Counted from the stretch's first letter, positions 47,611-57,180 are shown. The stretch: 64,000 nt of DNA from SAR202 cluster bacterium (GCA_016872385.1 VGZV01000008.1:1-64000), one strand, 5' to 3'. Numbers and translations: made by a program. Notes: a model not told the origin generated them from the sequence alone.

Positions 47611-49245
47611 GTGACAACCACTGGCGATCTGGAGGTCTCCAGTTACCTGCAGGCGGCTAGCCAGGCAGAGGGGGCGGCCACTGAACTGGCGGATGGGGAG
47701 AGGCCCGTGGGCGAAGGGATGGTGGTCATTGATTTCGGCAGCCAGTACACCCACCTTATCGCCCGCCGCGTCCGTGAGCTCCACGTCTATTCAGAGATAG
47801 TGCCCGCCACCGCCGCCTGGGACCAGGTCAGCCACCTGGATCCCAAGGGGGTTATCCTGTCCGGCGGCCCGGCCAGCGTGTACGACGCCGGCGCGCCGCG
47901 CGTTCCCGACTGGGTGTTTGAGAAGCGTTTGCCGGTGCTGGGCATCTGTTATGGAATGCAAGCCCTGGTGCACCAGTTGGGTGGCAAAGTAGTCGCCGGC
48001 GCCAAACGGGAATACGGCCACTCCCTTTTGCACCAGAACAATATGGAGGCGGACCTATTCTGCGGTATGCCCCCCTCCTTCCAGGTGTGGATGAGCCACG
48101 GCGACCGGGTAGAAGCTCTTCCTCCTGGCTTCTCCTCCCTGGCCTTTACCGACAACTCCCCCATAGCTGCCATGGGCAACGGCCAGAACATCGTAGGCCT
48201 CCAGTTCCACCCCGAAGTCAACCACACACCCCTGGGCAAAACCATCCTGCAGAACTTCCTATTTCAGACCTGCCGCTGCCAAGGCACGTGGACGCCCCGC
48301 AACTTTGTGGCTGAGTCCGTGGCCCGAATCCGTGAGCAGGTGGGCGATGGACAAGTCATCTGCGCCCTGTCGGGCGGCGTGGACTCTTCGGTCACCGCGG
48401 TCCTGCTGCACCGGGCCATTGGCGAGCAGCTTACCTGCATCTTTGTAAATAATGGGCTGATGCGGCTGGAAGAGCCGGAGCGCGTGCAGGCCACCTTCCG
48501 GCGGCACCTGGGCTTGAAGCTACAGTTTGTGGACGCCACGGATCGTTTCCTGGCCTGTCTCAAAGGAGTCATAGATCCTGAGGTGAAGCGCAAGGCCGTA
48601 GGCCAGGAGTTCATCCGCGTGTTTGAGGAAGCGGCCTCCCAGCTTGGCCGCACCGATTTCCTAGCCCAGGGCACCCTTTATCCCGACGTGATTGAGAGCC
48701 AAACGCCGGAAAACCGCACCTCCGCCCGCATCAAGACCCACCACAACGTGGGCGGCCTGCCGGAGCACATGAAGCTCAAGCTGGTGGAGCCGCTGCGCTA
48801 CCTGTTCAAGGACGAAGTGCGCAACGTGGGCCTGGAACTGGGATTGCCCCATGAGATGGTGGTGCGGCAGCCCTTCCCCGGCCCGGGCCTGGCCATCCGG
48901 GTGATTGGCGAAGTCACCAAAGACCGGTTGGACACTTTGCGGGCCTGCGACTGGATTGTCATTGACGAAATCAAGAAGGCCAACCTGTACGAGGACCTTT
49001 GGCAAAGCTTTGCCGTGCTTACGGACAGCCGTACCGTGGGAGTGATGGGCGACTATCGCACCTACGGCTATGTCTGCGCCGTGCGGGCTGTGACCAGCGA
49101 GGACGCCATGACCGCCGATTGGGTGCGCCTGCCCTACGACGTGCTGGGCCGCATCTCTAATCGCATCGTTAACGAGGTGCCCAACGTCAACCGCGTGGTT
49201 TATGACATCACCAGCAAGCCCCCCGGCACCATCGAGTGGGAATAG
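47611..49245 (+). CDS. guaA: GMP synthase (glutamine-hydrolysing)
   Basis: '[28 protein letters not shown]', '[34 protein letters not shown]', '[13 protein letters not shown]'. Confidence 0.97.
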   Translation: MTTTGDLEVSSYLQAASQAEGAATELADGERPVGEGMVVIDFGSQYTHLIARRVRELHVYSEIVPATAAWDQVSHLDPKGVILSGGPASVYDAGAPRVPDWVFEKRLPVLGICYGMQALVHQLGGKVVAGAKREYGHSLLHQNNMEADLFCGMPPSFQVWMSHGDRVEALPPGFSSLAFTDNSPIAAMGNGQNIVGLQFHPEVNHTPLGKTILQNFLFQTCRCQGTWTPRNFVAESVARIREQVGDGQVICALSGGVDSSVTAVLLHRAIGEQLTCIFVNNGLMRLEEPERVQATFRRHLGLKLQFVDATDRFLACLKGVIDPEVKRKAVGQEFIRVFEEAASQLGRTDFLAQGTLYPDVIESQTPENRTSARIKTHHNVGGLPEHMKLKLVEPLRYLFKDEVRNVGLELGLPHEMVVRQPFPGPGLAIRVIGEVTKDRLDTLRACDWIVIDEIKKANLYEDLWQSFAVLTDSRTVGVMGDYRTYGYVCAVRAVTSEDAMTADWVRLPYDVLGRISNRIVNEVPNVNRVVYDITSKPPGTIEWE

Positions 49246-49281
49246 CTGGCCAGATGCCTCTGCCCTATTAAAGGCCGTCCC

Positions 49282-50592
49282 ATGAAAGTCCTCATTGTCG
49301 GCTCCGGCGGCCGCGAGCATGCCCTGGCCTGGCGGATCCGCCGGAGTCCCCGCCTGACCCGCCTTTGGGTTGCGGGCGGCAATGCCGGGACCGCTTCCAT
49401 CGCGGAAAACGTGGCGGTATCGCCGGAAGACGTGCCGCAGGTGCTTGATGCCGCCCGGCGGCTGTCCGTGGACCTGGTGGCGGTGGGGCCGGAAGTGCCC
49501 CTGGCCCGCGGCCTGGTGGACCGCCTGGCAGAAGCAGGCATCCCCGCCTTCGGACCCACCGCCGCCGCCGCCCAGATTGAAGCCAGCAAGGGCTTTGCCC
49601 GCCAGTTAATGCAGGAAGCGGGCGTTCCCAGTCCCCAGTTCCGCGTGTTCTCGGACTTGCCTTCCGCCCTGGACATGGTGCAGCGGCACCACGGCCCCCT
49701 GGTGGTCAAGGCTGACGGCCTGGCGGCAGGCAAGGGCGTTACCCTCTGCGCCTCGCCTGCAGAGGCGGCCCAGGCGGTACAGGCCAGCATGACCGGCCAG
49801 GCCTTTGGCGCGGCGGGGCAGCGGGTGGTGATTGAAGAGATGCTGCAAGGCCCGGAGGTTAGCGTTTTTGCCTTTTGCGATGGCCAGCATCTTTCGGCGC
49901 TGACTGCTGCCTGCGACTACAAGCGCCTGGCCGATGGCGACCAGGGCCCCAACACCGGTGGCATGGGCAGTTTCAGCCCGCCGCCGCTCTGGGACGAGTC
50001 TCTGGCCGGCCAGGTGAAGGCGACCATCATGCAGCCCGTTGTGCAGGCTTTGGCCCAGCGCGGGACACCTTATCGCGGCGTGTTGTATGCCGGGCTTATG
50101 TTAACCACCGAAGGCCCCAAGGTGCTGGAGTTCAACTGCCGCCTGGGCGATCCTGAGACCCAGGTGGTGCTCCCCTTGCTGGAGACCGACCCGCTGGAGT
50201 TGATGCTGGCCTGCGTCCAGGGCCAGCTGGACCGGACGGCAGTGAAGTGGGACAGCCAGCGCGCCTGCGTAGGCGTAGTTATGGCCTCGGGCGGCTACCC
50301 AGGAAAGTACGCCACCGGCGTGGAAATCACTGGACTGGGGCAGGACGATGACGCCTCCCTGGTATTCCACGCGGGCACCAGGCTGGAGGGTGCGAAGATA
50401 GTCACCTCCGGCGGGCGGGTGCTAACGATAGTAGGTATGGGGGAATCTTTGGAGCAAGCCCGGTTCCGGGCCTACCAGCGCACCCTGGGCACAAGTTTTC
50501 CTGGGGCTTGCTTCCGGCGGGACATTGCTGCATCCAGCCGCCTGCAAGGAGACCTGAATTGGGCGTTGCGCCCCGCCGCCGCCAAGGGTTAG
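49282..50592 (+). CDS. purD: Phosphoribosylamine-glycine ligase
   Basis: 'MKVLIVGSGGREHALAWRI', 'DYKRLADGDQGPNTGGMGSFSPPPLW', 'LEFNCRLGDPETQVVLPLL'. Confidence 0.97.
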   Translation: MKVLIVGSGGREHALAWRIRRSPRLTRLWVAGGNAGTASIAENVAVSPEDVPQVLDAARRLSVDLVAVGPEVPLARGLVDRLAEAGIPAFGPTAAAAQIEASKGFARQLMQEAGVPSPQFRVFSDLPSALDMVQRHHGPLVVKADGLAAGKGVTLCASPAEAAQAVQASMTGQAFGAAGQRVVIEEMLQGPEVSVFAFCDGQHLSALTAACDYKRLADGDQGPNTGGMGSFSPPPLWDESLAGQVKATIMQPVVQALAQRGTPYRGVLYAGLMLTTEGPKVLEFNCRLGDPETQVVLPLLETDPLELMLACVQGQLDRTAVKWDSQRACVGVVMASGGYPGKYATGVEITGLGQDDDASLVFHAGTRLEGAKIVTSGGRVLTIVGMGESLEQARFRAYQRTLGTSFPGACFRRDIAASSRLQGDLNWALRPAAAKG

Positions 50593-51152
50593 CTTCTTCC
50601 GATTCCCACGGCCAGCCGCTCGACGCGCAGTCACTGGCGCAGTTGGGGCAAAGGCGCTGGGCGCAGGCAGCGGAAATGGCGGCGTGGCTGACCCAGGATG
50701 CGCTGTCCCAGTTGTCCCTGGAACAGGTTTTGGCCCTGTACCGGGCCGCCGGGGGCAGGCGTGTTGCAGAATTCGCAGCCAACCCCATCGCCGAGGTGCG
50801 GGACTCCCTGGACTTCCTGCTCTACGACAACGTCACCCTGGAGGGCCGCTTCGCCGAATGCGCCGCGGAGGACGGCGCATACAAACTGGCCGGTGCAGGT
50901 AAGGAATTCGTATCGTATTGCCTTTGCCTGCGCGATCCATCTTTGTTTGCCCCGTGGCGAAGCTATACAGAGCAGGCGTTGCGGCAACTGGACCTCTATC
51001 CTCCTGCCCTGCGCCGCGGCCATCTGGGGCTGCGTTACCTGGACCTGCTGGAGGCCTTGCAAACAGTGATGCGCCGCCACGGGCTGGCTGACTTTCGGGC
51101 GGCGGACGATTTCTGCTATGCTATAGCCAGAGTGAAAGCGACACAAAATTAG
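50559..51152 (+). CDS. Uncharacterised protein
   Basis: ORF overlapping the purD 3' end; TTG start with AAGGAG SD at suitable spacing. Confidence 0.5.
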   Translation: MGVAPRRRQGLASSDSHGQPLDAQSLAQLGQRRWAQAAEMAAWLTQDALSQLSLEQVLALYRAAGGRRVAEFAANPIAEVRDSLDFLLYDNVTLEGRFAECAAEDGAYKLAGAGKEFVSYCLCLRDPSLFAPWRSYTEQALRQLDLYPPALRRGHLGLRYLDLLEALQTVMRRHGLADFRAADDFCYAIARVKATQN

Positions 51153-51166
51153 GGAGAGGAATTGCT

Positions 51167-51676
51167 ATGGCCTGGCGAGATACCCTGGTCAAGCTGAAAA
51201 ACAGTGTGGCCGAAACCCGCGCCGACCGTCTGAAAGAGGCGAAGACTCGGGAGGCGGAAAGGCAGGAGCACCGCCAGGAGTTGGAGAAAATTGTTGAACG
51301 TCTGGAGATTCGCCAGCTGCTGGAAGAAATGAATGCGGTGCTACTGGAAGGAAAGGGCAGCCTTGAAGTAGTGCGGTCTTGGCAATTGCTGGATGCCGAT
51401 GAAGAGCAGATGGCCCAGGAGTTGACCGCGTTGTTTGGCCCACAGCCGGGCATGTTGGATGACGAAGGCGAAGATGAGGATGACATGGGTGGCGATGTAG
51501 ACTTCATCTCCAGCACCTTGACCTGGGATGAGGATGGCGAGCGGGAGATTGCCGTGGACCTGGGCTGGGACGATGATGGACTGTTCCTGGAGGTGAATGG
51601 CGAGGAATCAAAGCAGGACAAACCGGCGCTGGAGCGCGTCCTGGTCAGCGCCTTCAAAGAAGAGCTGGACCTGTAA
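51167..51676 (+). CDS. Uncharacterised protein with basic coiled-coil N-terminus and acidic C-terminus
   Basis: 169 aa; 'DDEGEDEDDMGGDVDFISSTLTWDEDGEREIAVDLGWDDDGLFLEV'; SD AGGGAGAGGA. Confidence 0.6.
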   Translation: MAWRDTLVKLKNSVAETRADRLKEAKTREAERQEHRQELEKIVERLEIRQLLEEMNAVLLEGKGSLEVVRSWQLLDADEEQMAQELTALFGPQPGMLDDEGEDEDDMGGDVDFISSTLTWDEDGEREIAVDLGWDDDGLFLEVNGEESKQDKPALERVLVSAFKEELDL

Positions 51677-51687
51677 TCTAATTAAAC

Positions 51688-52467
51688 ATGACAACCAGCC
51701 AGCCAACGCCCTCCCAAGGACAGCCCCTTCCCGCAGTCCTCACCGATTTTGATGATACCGCCGCGGTGCAAAACGTGGCGGAGATGCTGTTGGAGCAGTT
51801 CGGCGACCCCGCATGGAAGCAGGTGCGCCAGCGGTTCCGCGGTGGGGAGATTTCCTTGATGGAGTACCAGGAAATCGCTTTCCGGCAAATCAGGGCCGAC
51901 CGCATCACCATGCAGGAGTATGTCAAGGCCAGCGCCTGCCTGCGGCCCCACTTTGGCGCACTGTGGGAACACTGCCAGGCCCAGGGCATACCTTTGGCCG
52001 TGGTCAGCCAGGGGCTGGACTTTTACATCCAGGCTCTCCTGGATAAAGAGGGCTTCCCCCAAGTGCCGGTGTACTCCGTGAACACTCGGTTCACCAGCCA
52101 GGGCATCACCTACCAGTACCGCCACGCCCATCCCGGCCAGGAGCGCCTGGGCAACTCCAAAGGCCTGGTGGTGGACAGCTACCGCCGGCGCGGGCGTTAT
52201 GTCATTTACATTGGCGATGGTCGCTCGGACTTTGAGGCGGCGGAACGGGCGGATATGGTATTTGCCCACAAAGTGCTGGCTGAGGAGTGCACTCGCAAGC
52301 AGATACCCTTCCGGCCCTTTGGCGACTTTGGCGACGTGCTGGCGGCGGTGAAAGAGTTCGCTCCCCAGAACGCGGGCGCCTCGGCCAAGCCCTGGCGCAG
52401 AGCTGCCCGGCTCCGCCCCAGAGAGTCCAGGGCTTTTGCTGCATACCACGAGGAGGGCGCCCCGTGA
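51688..52467 (+). CDS. HAD-IB family phosphatase (MtnX-like)
   Basis: 'VLTDFDDTAAVQNVAEMLLEQF', 'AVVSQGLDFYIQALL', 'VIYIGDGRSDFEAAERADMVFA'. Confidence 0.85.
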   Translation: MTTSQPTPSQGQPLPAVLTDFDDTAAVQNVAEMLLEQFGDPAWKQVRQRFRGGEISLMEYQEIAFRQIRADRITMQEYVKASACLRPHFGALWEHCQAQGIPLAVVSQGLDFYIQALLDKEGFPQVPVYSVNTRFTSQGITYQYRHAHPGQERLGNSKGLVVDSYRRRGRYVIYIGDGRSDFEAAERADMVFAHKVLAEECTRKQIPFRPFGDFGDVLAAVKEFAPQNAGASAKPWRRAARLRPRESRAFAAYHEEGAP

Positions 52468-53774
52468 TTGACCGATACTCCCGGCCCGCCATGAAAAAGG
52501 TGTGGTCCGAAGAAAACAAGTGCCAGAAATGGCTGGATGTGGAACTGGCGGTGTGCGAAGCCTGGGCGGAGGAGGGCGTCATCCCCCAGGACGACATTGG
52601 CCGCCTGCGCCAGGCCAAATATAACCACGCCCGCATGATGGAGCTTTTTGAGACCACCCGCCACGACGTGACGGCATTTCTTACTTCAGTAACCGAGGGT
52701 CTTGGCCCCGAGGGCCGCTGGCTGCACCTGGGCATGACCTCCTCGGATATGCTGGACACCGCCCAGGCCTTGCAGATGGTGGAGGCGGGGGAGCTGCTGC
52801 TCAAAGGTGTGGATGAGGCCATTAAAGCCCTGGGCGCTCAGGCCCTACGCTACCAGAACACTTTGTGCATGGGTCGCACCCACGGGGTCCACGCCGAACC
52901 CATGACCTTTGGCCTGCGGCTGGCCCTGTGGTGGGAAGAGATGCGCCGCCAGCGGGCGCGGCTGGTGGATGCCTGCGAAAGCATCCGCGTGGGCAAGATT
53001 TCCGGCGCAGTGGGCACCCATGCTACCATCCCGCCATCGGTGGAAGACCGGGTATGCCAGCGGCTGGGGTTACAGCCCGCACCGGTGTCCAACCAGGTCA
53101 TTCAGCGGGACCGCTACGCCCATTTTGTTATGGCGCTGGCCCTGGTGGCCGCCTCCCTGGAGAAATTCGCCACGGAAATCCGCGCCCTGCAGCGCACGGA
53201 AATCCACGAGCTGGAAGAACCCTTCGGCCAGGGGCAGACCGGCTCCTCCTCCATGCCGCACAAGCGCAACCCGGAATTGGCGGAACGCATCTGCGGCCTG
53301 GCCCGCCTGATTAGAGGCCACAGCGTCACCGCCCTGGAGAACGTGGCCCTGTGGGGCGAGCGGGACATCAGCCACTCCTCGGCGGAGCGCATCATCCTGC
53401 CCGACTCCTGCCTGGCCCTGGACTACATCCTCAGCATCTTCACCCGCATCGTTAAAGACCTGCGAGTCTTTCCCGACCAGATGTGGGCCAACGTGGAGAG
53501 CAGCCGGGGCCTGGTGTTCAGCCAGCGGGTGCTGCTGGCCCTGGTGGACAAGGGCATGGCCCGGGAGGCCGCCTACAAGGTGGTGCAGCGCAACGCCATG
53601 CGGGCTTGGGACCACCACGAAGACTTCCGCCAGCTTATCCGCGCCGATGCCGAGGCCCTGGCCCACCTATCTCTGGCGGAGTTGGAGGAGCTGTTTGACT
53701 ACAGCTACTACACCCGCTACGTGGCGGAGACCTTCCAGCGCATTGGATTGCTGCCTGCTGGGGTAATGGCTTAA
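52464..53774 (+). CDS. purB: Adenylosuccinate lyase
   Basis: 'MIDRYSRPAMKKVWSEENKCQKWLDVELAVCEAWAEEG', 'GSSSMPHKRNPELAERICGLARLIRG'; GTG start with AGGAGG SD. Confidence 0.96.
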   Translation: MIDRYSRPAMKKVWSEENKCQKWLDVELAVCEAWAEEGVIPQDDIGRLRQAKYNHARMMELFETTRHDVTAFLTSVTEGLGPEGRWLHLGMTSSDMLDTAQALQMVEAGELLLKGVDEAIKALGAQALRYQNTLCMGRTHGVHAEPMTFGLRLALWWEEMRRQRARLVDACESIRVGKISGAVGTHATIPPSVEDRVCQRLGLQPAPVSNQVIQRDRYAHFVMALALVAASLEKFATEIRALQRTEIHELEEPFGQGQTGSSSMPHKRNPELAERICGLARLIRGHSVTALENVALWGERDISHSSAERIILPDSCLALDYILSIFTRIVKDLRVFPDQMWANVESSRGLVFSQRVLLALVDKGMAREAAYKVVQRNAMRAWDHHEDFRQLIRADAEALAHLSLAELEELFDYSYYTRYVAETFQRIGLLPAGVMA

Positions 53775-53876
53775 GTGTCCTGCCGGACTGTTTTCGCCTA
53801 AACGGGCAGGAGCTAGAGTAGCGCATCAGTTAGCCGTTCGTCATTCCGGCGGAAGCCGGAAGCCAGAAGAATATTA

Positions 53877-54033
53877 AGAGCGCCTAACAAAATGAAGGAT
53901 GTCATTCTGAGGAGTCCCGATTGCATCGGGACGACGAAGAATCTGGGGTGGGGCAAACGCCCACCACCCCAGACCCTTCGTCCTTCAGCCGAAGGACGAA
54001 GGGTGACAGCTTCGGCATTTTGTTAGGGGTTCT
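53877..54033. mobile_element. MITE-like element with 18-bp imperfect terminal inverted repeats
   Basis: AGAGCGCCTAACAAAATG at the left end, CATTTTGTTAGGGGTTCT at the right end (12-bp core CCTAACAAAATG perfect); internal near-palindrome CGAAGAATCTGGGGTGGGGC/GCCCACCACCCCAGACCCTTCG. Confidence 0.7.
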
Positions 54034-54176
54034 AAACCATGTAAGTATCTGGGCGCCCCGACAAGTCGGGATGCGACGAGTTAAGGCTTGGGGTAAACTA
54101 ATACACTACCGGAGCTAGCGTCGGCTTGCCCCTGTAATTATCAATTCAGATGTCTTATATTTAGATCAGGACTTCC

Positions 54177-55073
54177 ATGCTCATCGAAACCAATTTGCCC
54201 AACATCCTTCACCGGGGCAAGGTGCGGGATACTTTCGCCCTGGGGGACGATCTGCTGCTGATGGTGGCCACGGACCGCATCTCCGCCTTTGACGTGGTGC
54301 TGCCCAACGCCATCCCTGAGAAAGGCAGGGTGCTCAACCGGATTTCGGCCTTCTGGTTTGAGAAGACCGCCCACCTGACGCCCAACCACTTTCTGGCCCT
54401 GGCCGACGTCCCTAGCGTGGCCTCGCGGTTCGGCAACCACCCCTTGCTGCGCCGCCTGCCGCCGGAGGTGGCACGCCAGGCTATGATTGTCCAACGTGCC
54501 CGGCGCCTGGATGTGGAGTGCATCGTGCGGGGCTACATTGCTGGCTCGGCGTGGGGCGAGTACCGGCGGCAAGGCACCGTGTCGGGCCAGAAGATGCCCA
54601 AAGGCCTGCTGGAGGGGCAGGCTTTCCCGGAGCCGTTGTTCACTCCCACCACCAAGGCCGAGTCGGGGCATGACCAGAACATGACCCATCAGCAAGTGGT
54701 GGATCTGGTGGGGCAAGGCGTGGCCCGCCAGCTGGAGGAGACCAGTAAGGCGGTGTACCAATTTGCCCATGAATACGCCCGGCAGCGCGGCATTGTTCTG
54801 GCGGATACCAAGATGGAGTTTGGCCTGCTGGACGGGCAGCTAATTCTGATAGACGAACTCCTCACTCCCGATTCCAGCCGCTTCTGGGACGCCGCGGGTT
54901 ACGAGCCGGGCAAGTCCCAGCCCAACTACGACAAGCAGTTTGTACGGGATTACCTACTGGGCCTGGGCTGGAACCAACAGCCCCCTGCCCCTGCCCTGCC
55001 TGAGGATGTGGTGGCCAGGACGTCCCAGCGGTATTTGGAGGCCTACCAAAAGTTGACCGGGGAGAGGCTCTAA
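54177..55073 (+). CDS. purC: Phosphoribosylaminoimidazolesuccinocarboxamide synthase
   Basis: 'HRGKVRDTFALGDDLLLMVATDRISAFDVVLPNAIPEKGRVLNRISAFWFEKT'. Confidence 0.96.
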   Translation: MLIETNLPNILHRGKVRDTFALGDDLLLMVATDRISAFDVVLPNAIPEKGRVLNRISAFWFEKTAHLTPNHFLALADVPSVASRFGNHPLLRRLPPEVARQAMIVQRARRLDVECIVRGYIAGSAWGEYRRQGTVSGQKMPKGLLEGQAFPEPLFTPTTKAESGHDQNMTHQQVVDLVGQGVARQLEETSKAVYQFAHEYARQRGIVLADTKMEFGLLDGQLILIDELLTPDSSRFWDAAGYEPGKSQPNYDKQFVRDYLLGLGWNQQPPAPALPEDVVARTSQRYLEAYQKLTGERL

Positions 55074-55106
55074 GCCAGGCCCCTAATTTAAAGAGAGGTT
55101 AATACT

Positions 55107-55772
55107 TTGCCAGAATCGAGACATCGCCGGCGGTCTGCTCGCGGAAGCGCGGGCCGCGGCGCCGGAGCGACTGCTCTGCCATCACGCAGCCGCAAGAAGA
55201 AGACCAACTATCTGCTGCTGGGGGCCTTCATCATTATCGCCCTCCTGGTCATTGGTTCCTTTGGCCTGACCACCATTCCCTTTGGTGGCGGCGGGACCAC
55301 CGGCCTGGGAAGGAGCGACAAGTATGTGGAGGGCGTCGGTTCCAGCCAGCAATTGATGCCTACCCGGGACCACCTGCCGGAGGGCCGGGTAATCTCCTAT
55401 AATACTACTCCGCCCACTTCGGGGGACCACTGGGGGCGCTGGGCCACCTGCGGCTTCTATCCGGAAGGGCTTCCAGACGAACGAATTGTGCATAACCTGG
55501 AGCACAGCAACATAGTGGTCAGCTACAACCTGGCGTCACCGGAAGAAGTGGAAAAGTTGCGCAAGGCAATGGAAAGCATTTCGTTAAACCGGGCTTGGGG
55601 CGTCACCCGGTTTTATGACAAGCTGGAGCCGGGCACGGTGGTGGTTGCTGCCTGGGGGATATCCGACCCCATGAAGGGCGTGGACGACAACCGCATCAAA
55701 AAGTTCTTTGAGACTTATGCGGGCCGGATTGGGCCAGAAAAAGACGCCAGGGGCATCGGCATTCCCTGTTAA
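55107..55772 (+). CDS. DUF3105 domain-containing protein with N-terminal TM anchor
   Basis: 'YNTTPPTSGDHWGRWATCGFYPEGLPDERIVHNLEHSNIVVSYN'. Confidence 0.85.
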   Translation: MPESRHRRRSARGSAGRGAGATALPSRSRKKKTNYLLLGAFIIIALLVIGSFGLTTIPFGGGGTTGLGRSDKYVEGVGSSQQLMPTRDHLPEGRVISYNTTPPTSGDHWGRWATCGFYPEGLPDERIVHNLEHSNIVVSYNLASPEEVEKLRKAMESISLNRAWGVTRFYDKLEPGTVVVAAWGISDPMKGVDDNRIKKFFETYAGRIGPEKDARGIGIPC

Positions 55773-55787
55773 GGCTGGAGCTGCCAA

Positions 55788-56045
55788 GTGTACGTAGCGC
55801 GCATCTCAATTAGTTTGAAGCCCACGGTCAACGACCCCCAGGGCCGCACAGTGCTGGGCGGGCTGAAAAATCTTGGTTTTGCCAGTGTCAGCGATGTCCG
55901 CGTTGGCAAGTACCTGGAAGTGCGGCTGGACTCCCAAAACCGGGCCCAGGCAGAAGCAGTGGTGCGGGAAATGTGCCAAAAATTGCTGGCCAACCCGGTT
56001 ATAGAGGACTTCAAGTTCCAGGTGGAAGAACTGGCGGCGCGTTGA
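55788..56045 (+). CDS. purS: Phosphoribosylformylglycinamidine synthase subunit PurS
   Basis: 'ISLKPTVNDPQGRTVLGGLKNLGFASVSDVRVGKYLEVRLD'. Confidence 0.92.
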   Translation: MYVARISISLKPTVNDPQGRTVLGGLKNLGFASVSDVRVGKYLEVRLDSQNRAQAEAVVREMCQKLLANPVIEDFKFQVEELAAR

Positions 56046-56051
56046 ACAAAT

Positions 56052-56079
56052 GAGGGGGCGCACCATACCGCGCCCCCTC
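56052..56079. terminator. Strong GC hairpin between convergent purS and the thioredoxin-like gene, candidate bidirectional terminator
   Basis: GAGGGGGCGC-ACCATACC-GCGCCCCCTC perfect 10-bp stem; weak U-tract on both strands. Confidence 0.55.
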
Positions 56080-56115
56080 CGCCTTCTGGGATTGACTAGG
56101 ATCTCCAGGCGGACC

Positions 56116-56700
56116 TTACTTCACGCTCTTCTTCAACAGTTCCTTAATCTCTTGCACGGTAGCCTGCTGCCAGGCTTCGGCCCGGGCGCTGGTGCGGGCG
56201 CGCCGCTCCTGGTTAAACTCCTGGTCGTTGAGGCCGGGCTTTTCTTTTTTGATGGCGGCCTCGATTACCGCCACTTCCTTCTTTGCCATTTCCGGGCGTT
56301 CAATCCAGTGGCCAATGTACTTGTGGTCCTTGGTATAAAACACTGCCACCGGAATGGACTGGTAGCGTCCCTGGTTCAGAAACTCGTTCATGATATCCAG
56401 GTTCTGGTCCCTGGGGAAAATGCGGAATTCCAGCCCAGCGGCTTCGGCTAGCCTGGCCAGCACCGGCAAACCCCGCACCACGTCGCCGCACCAATCCTCG
56501 CCCAGCGCCAGCATTTTGGCCGGGCCATTTGGCCTGCGGGCCAGGGCCTGCAACTCCTTGGCGTCGTCGGCTTGAACTTTGAAATTGGCATAGAAACCAT
56601 CAAACCGGGCCTTGTTCACCTTGGCCTGGGCCATAAACTGGGCGTAGGACAGACCCTGCTGGAATCGCTGGGGAGTCACCACGCTAGCTTGGCTGGACAT
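56116..56700 (-). CDS. Thioredoxin family protein
   Basis: 'MLALGEDWCGDVVRGLPVLARLAEAAGLEFRIFPRDQNLDIMNEFL...SIPVAVFY'. Confidence 0.85.
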   Translation of the reverse strand: MSSQASVVTPQRFQQGLSYAQFMAQAKVNKARFDGFYANFKVQADDAKELQALARRPNGPAKMLALGEDWCGDVVRGLPVLARLAEAAGLEFRIFPRDQNLDIMNEFLNQGRYQSIPVAVFYTKDHKYIGHWIERPEMAKKEVAVIEAAIKKEKPGLNDQEFNQERRARTSARAEAWQQATVQEIKELLKKSVK

Positions 56701-56787
56701 ACATTTCCTCCCACTTGACCACCTTGTTCTGGAATCTTATGCCGACGAGCCTAATCTAGATGAGCCAACGGCCCATCAACCAATGTC

Positions 56788-57003
56788 TCAACCCGTCTCG
56801 CCGTTAAACCCAATCACTACCCTGCCGTCAGGATAGACGATGATAGGCACAGTGTCCGCATAGTTTAGAGCCTCATCCAAGGTCTCCTGGCTCTGGTCCA
56901 CCTGCCGTTCCTCATATTGAATCCGCTGCCTGTGCCATGCGGCGCGGAGCTTGTCGCAGGTGGGACAAGCAGTGAGAGTATAGACTATGGGTATATTCGC
57001 CAC
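56788..57003 (-). CDS. Glutaredoxin family protein
   Basis: 'IVYTLTACPTCDKLRAAWHRQRIQYEERQVDQS...TVPIIVYPDGRVVIGFNG'; GTG start at 57003, downstream of the tRNA. Confidence 0.8.
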   Translation of the reverse strand: MANIPIVYTLTACPTCDKLRAAWHRQRIQYEERQVDQSQETLDEALNYADTVPIIVYPDGRVVIGFNGETG

Positions 57004-57060
57004 GGTACACCTCTGGCTGGGGTAGGGGACCGCAGGTCTCACCGGAGAAAGTGTAAAGGC

Positions 57061-57157
57061 TGGCGGGAGTGCGAGGGAGTCGAACCCACCTACCCCGCTC
57101 ATCACGAGGCATAACGGATTTGAAGTCCGCAAGGGCCACCGGGCCCCATCCACTCCC
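57061..57157 (-). tRNA. selC: tRNA-Sec (anticodon UCA)
   Basis: GGGAGTGGATGGGGCCCGGTGGCCCTTGCGGACTTCAAATCCGTTATGCCTCGTGATGAGCGGGGTAGGTGGGTTCGACTCCCTCGCACTCCCGCCA: anticodon loop CUUCAAA, 6-bp D-stem with 4-nt CGGT loop, long variable arm, TTCGACT loop, discriminator G and encoded CCA. Confidence 0.85.
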
Positions 57158-57180
57158 AGCCGTCGGGGAGTCGGCGCTGG

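Noticed and set aside
56788-57003. Selenoprotein with in-frame UGA next to the tRNA-Sec
   Set aside because: The thioredoxin, glutaredoxin-like and thioredoxin-family genes have normal Cys codons in their active sites (WCGPC, CPTC, WCGD); no UGA-interrupted frame seen.
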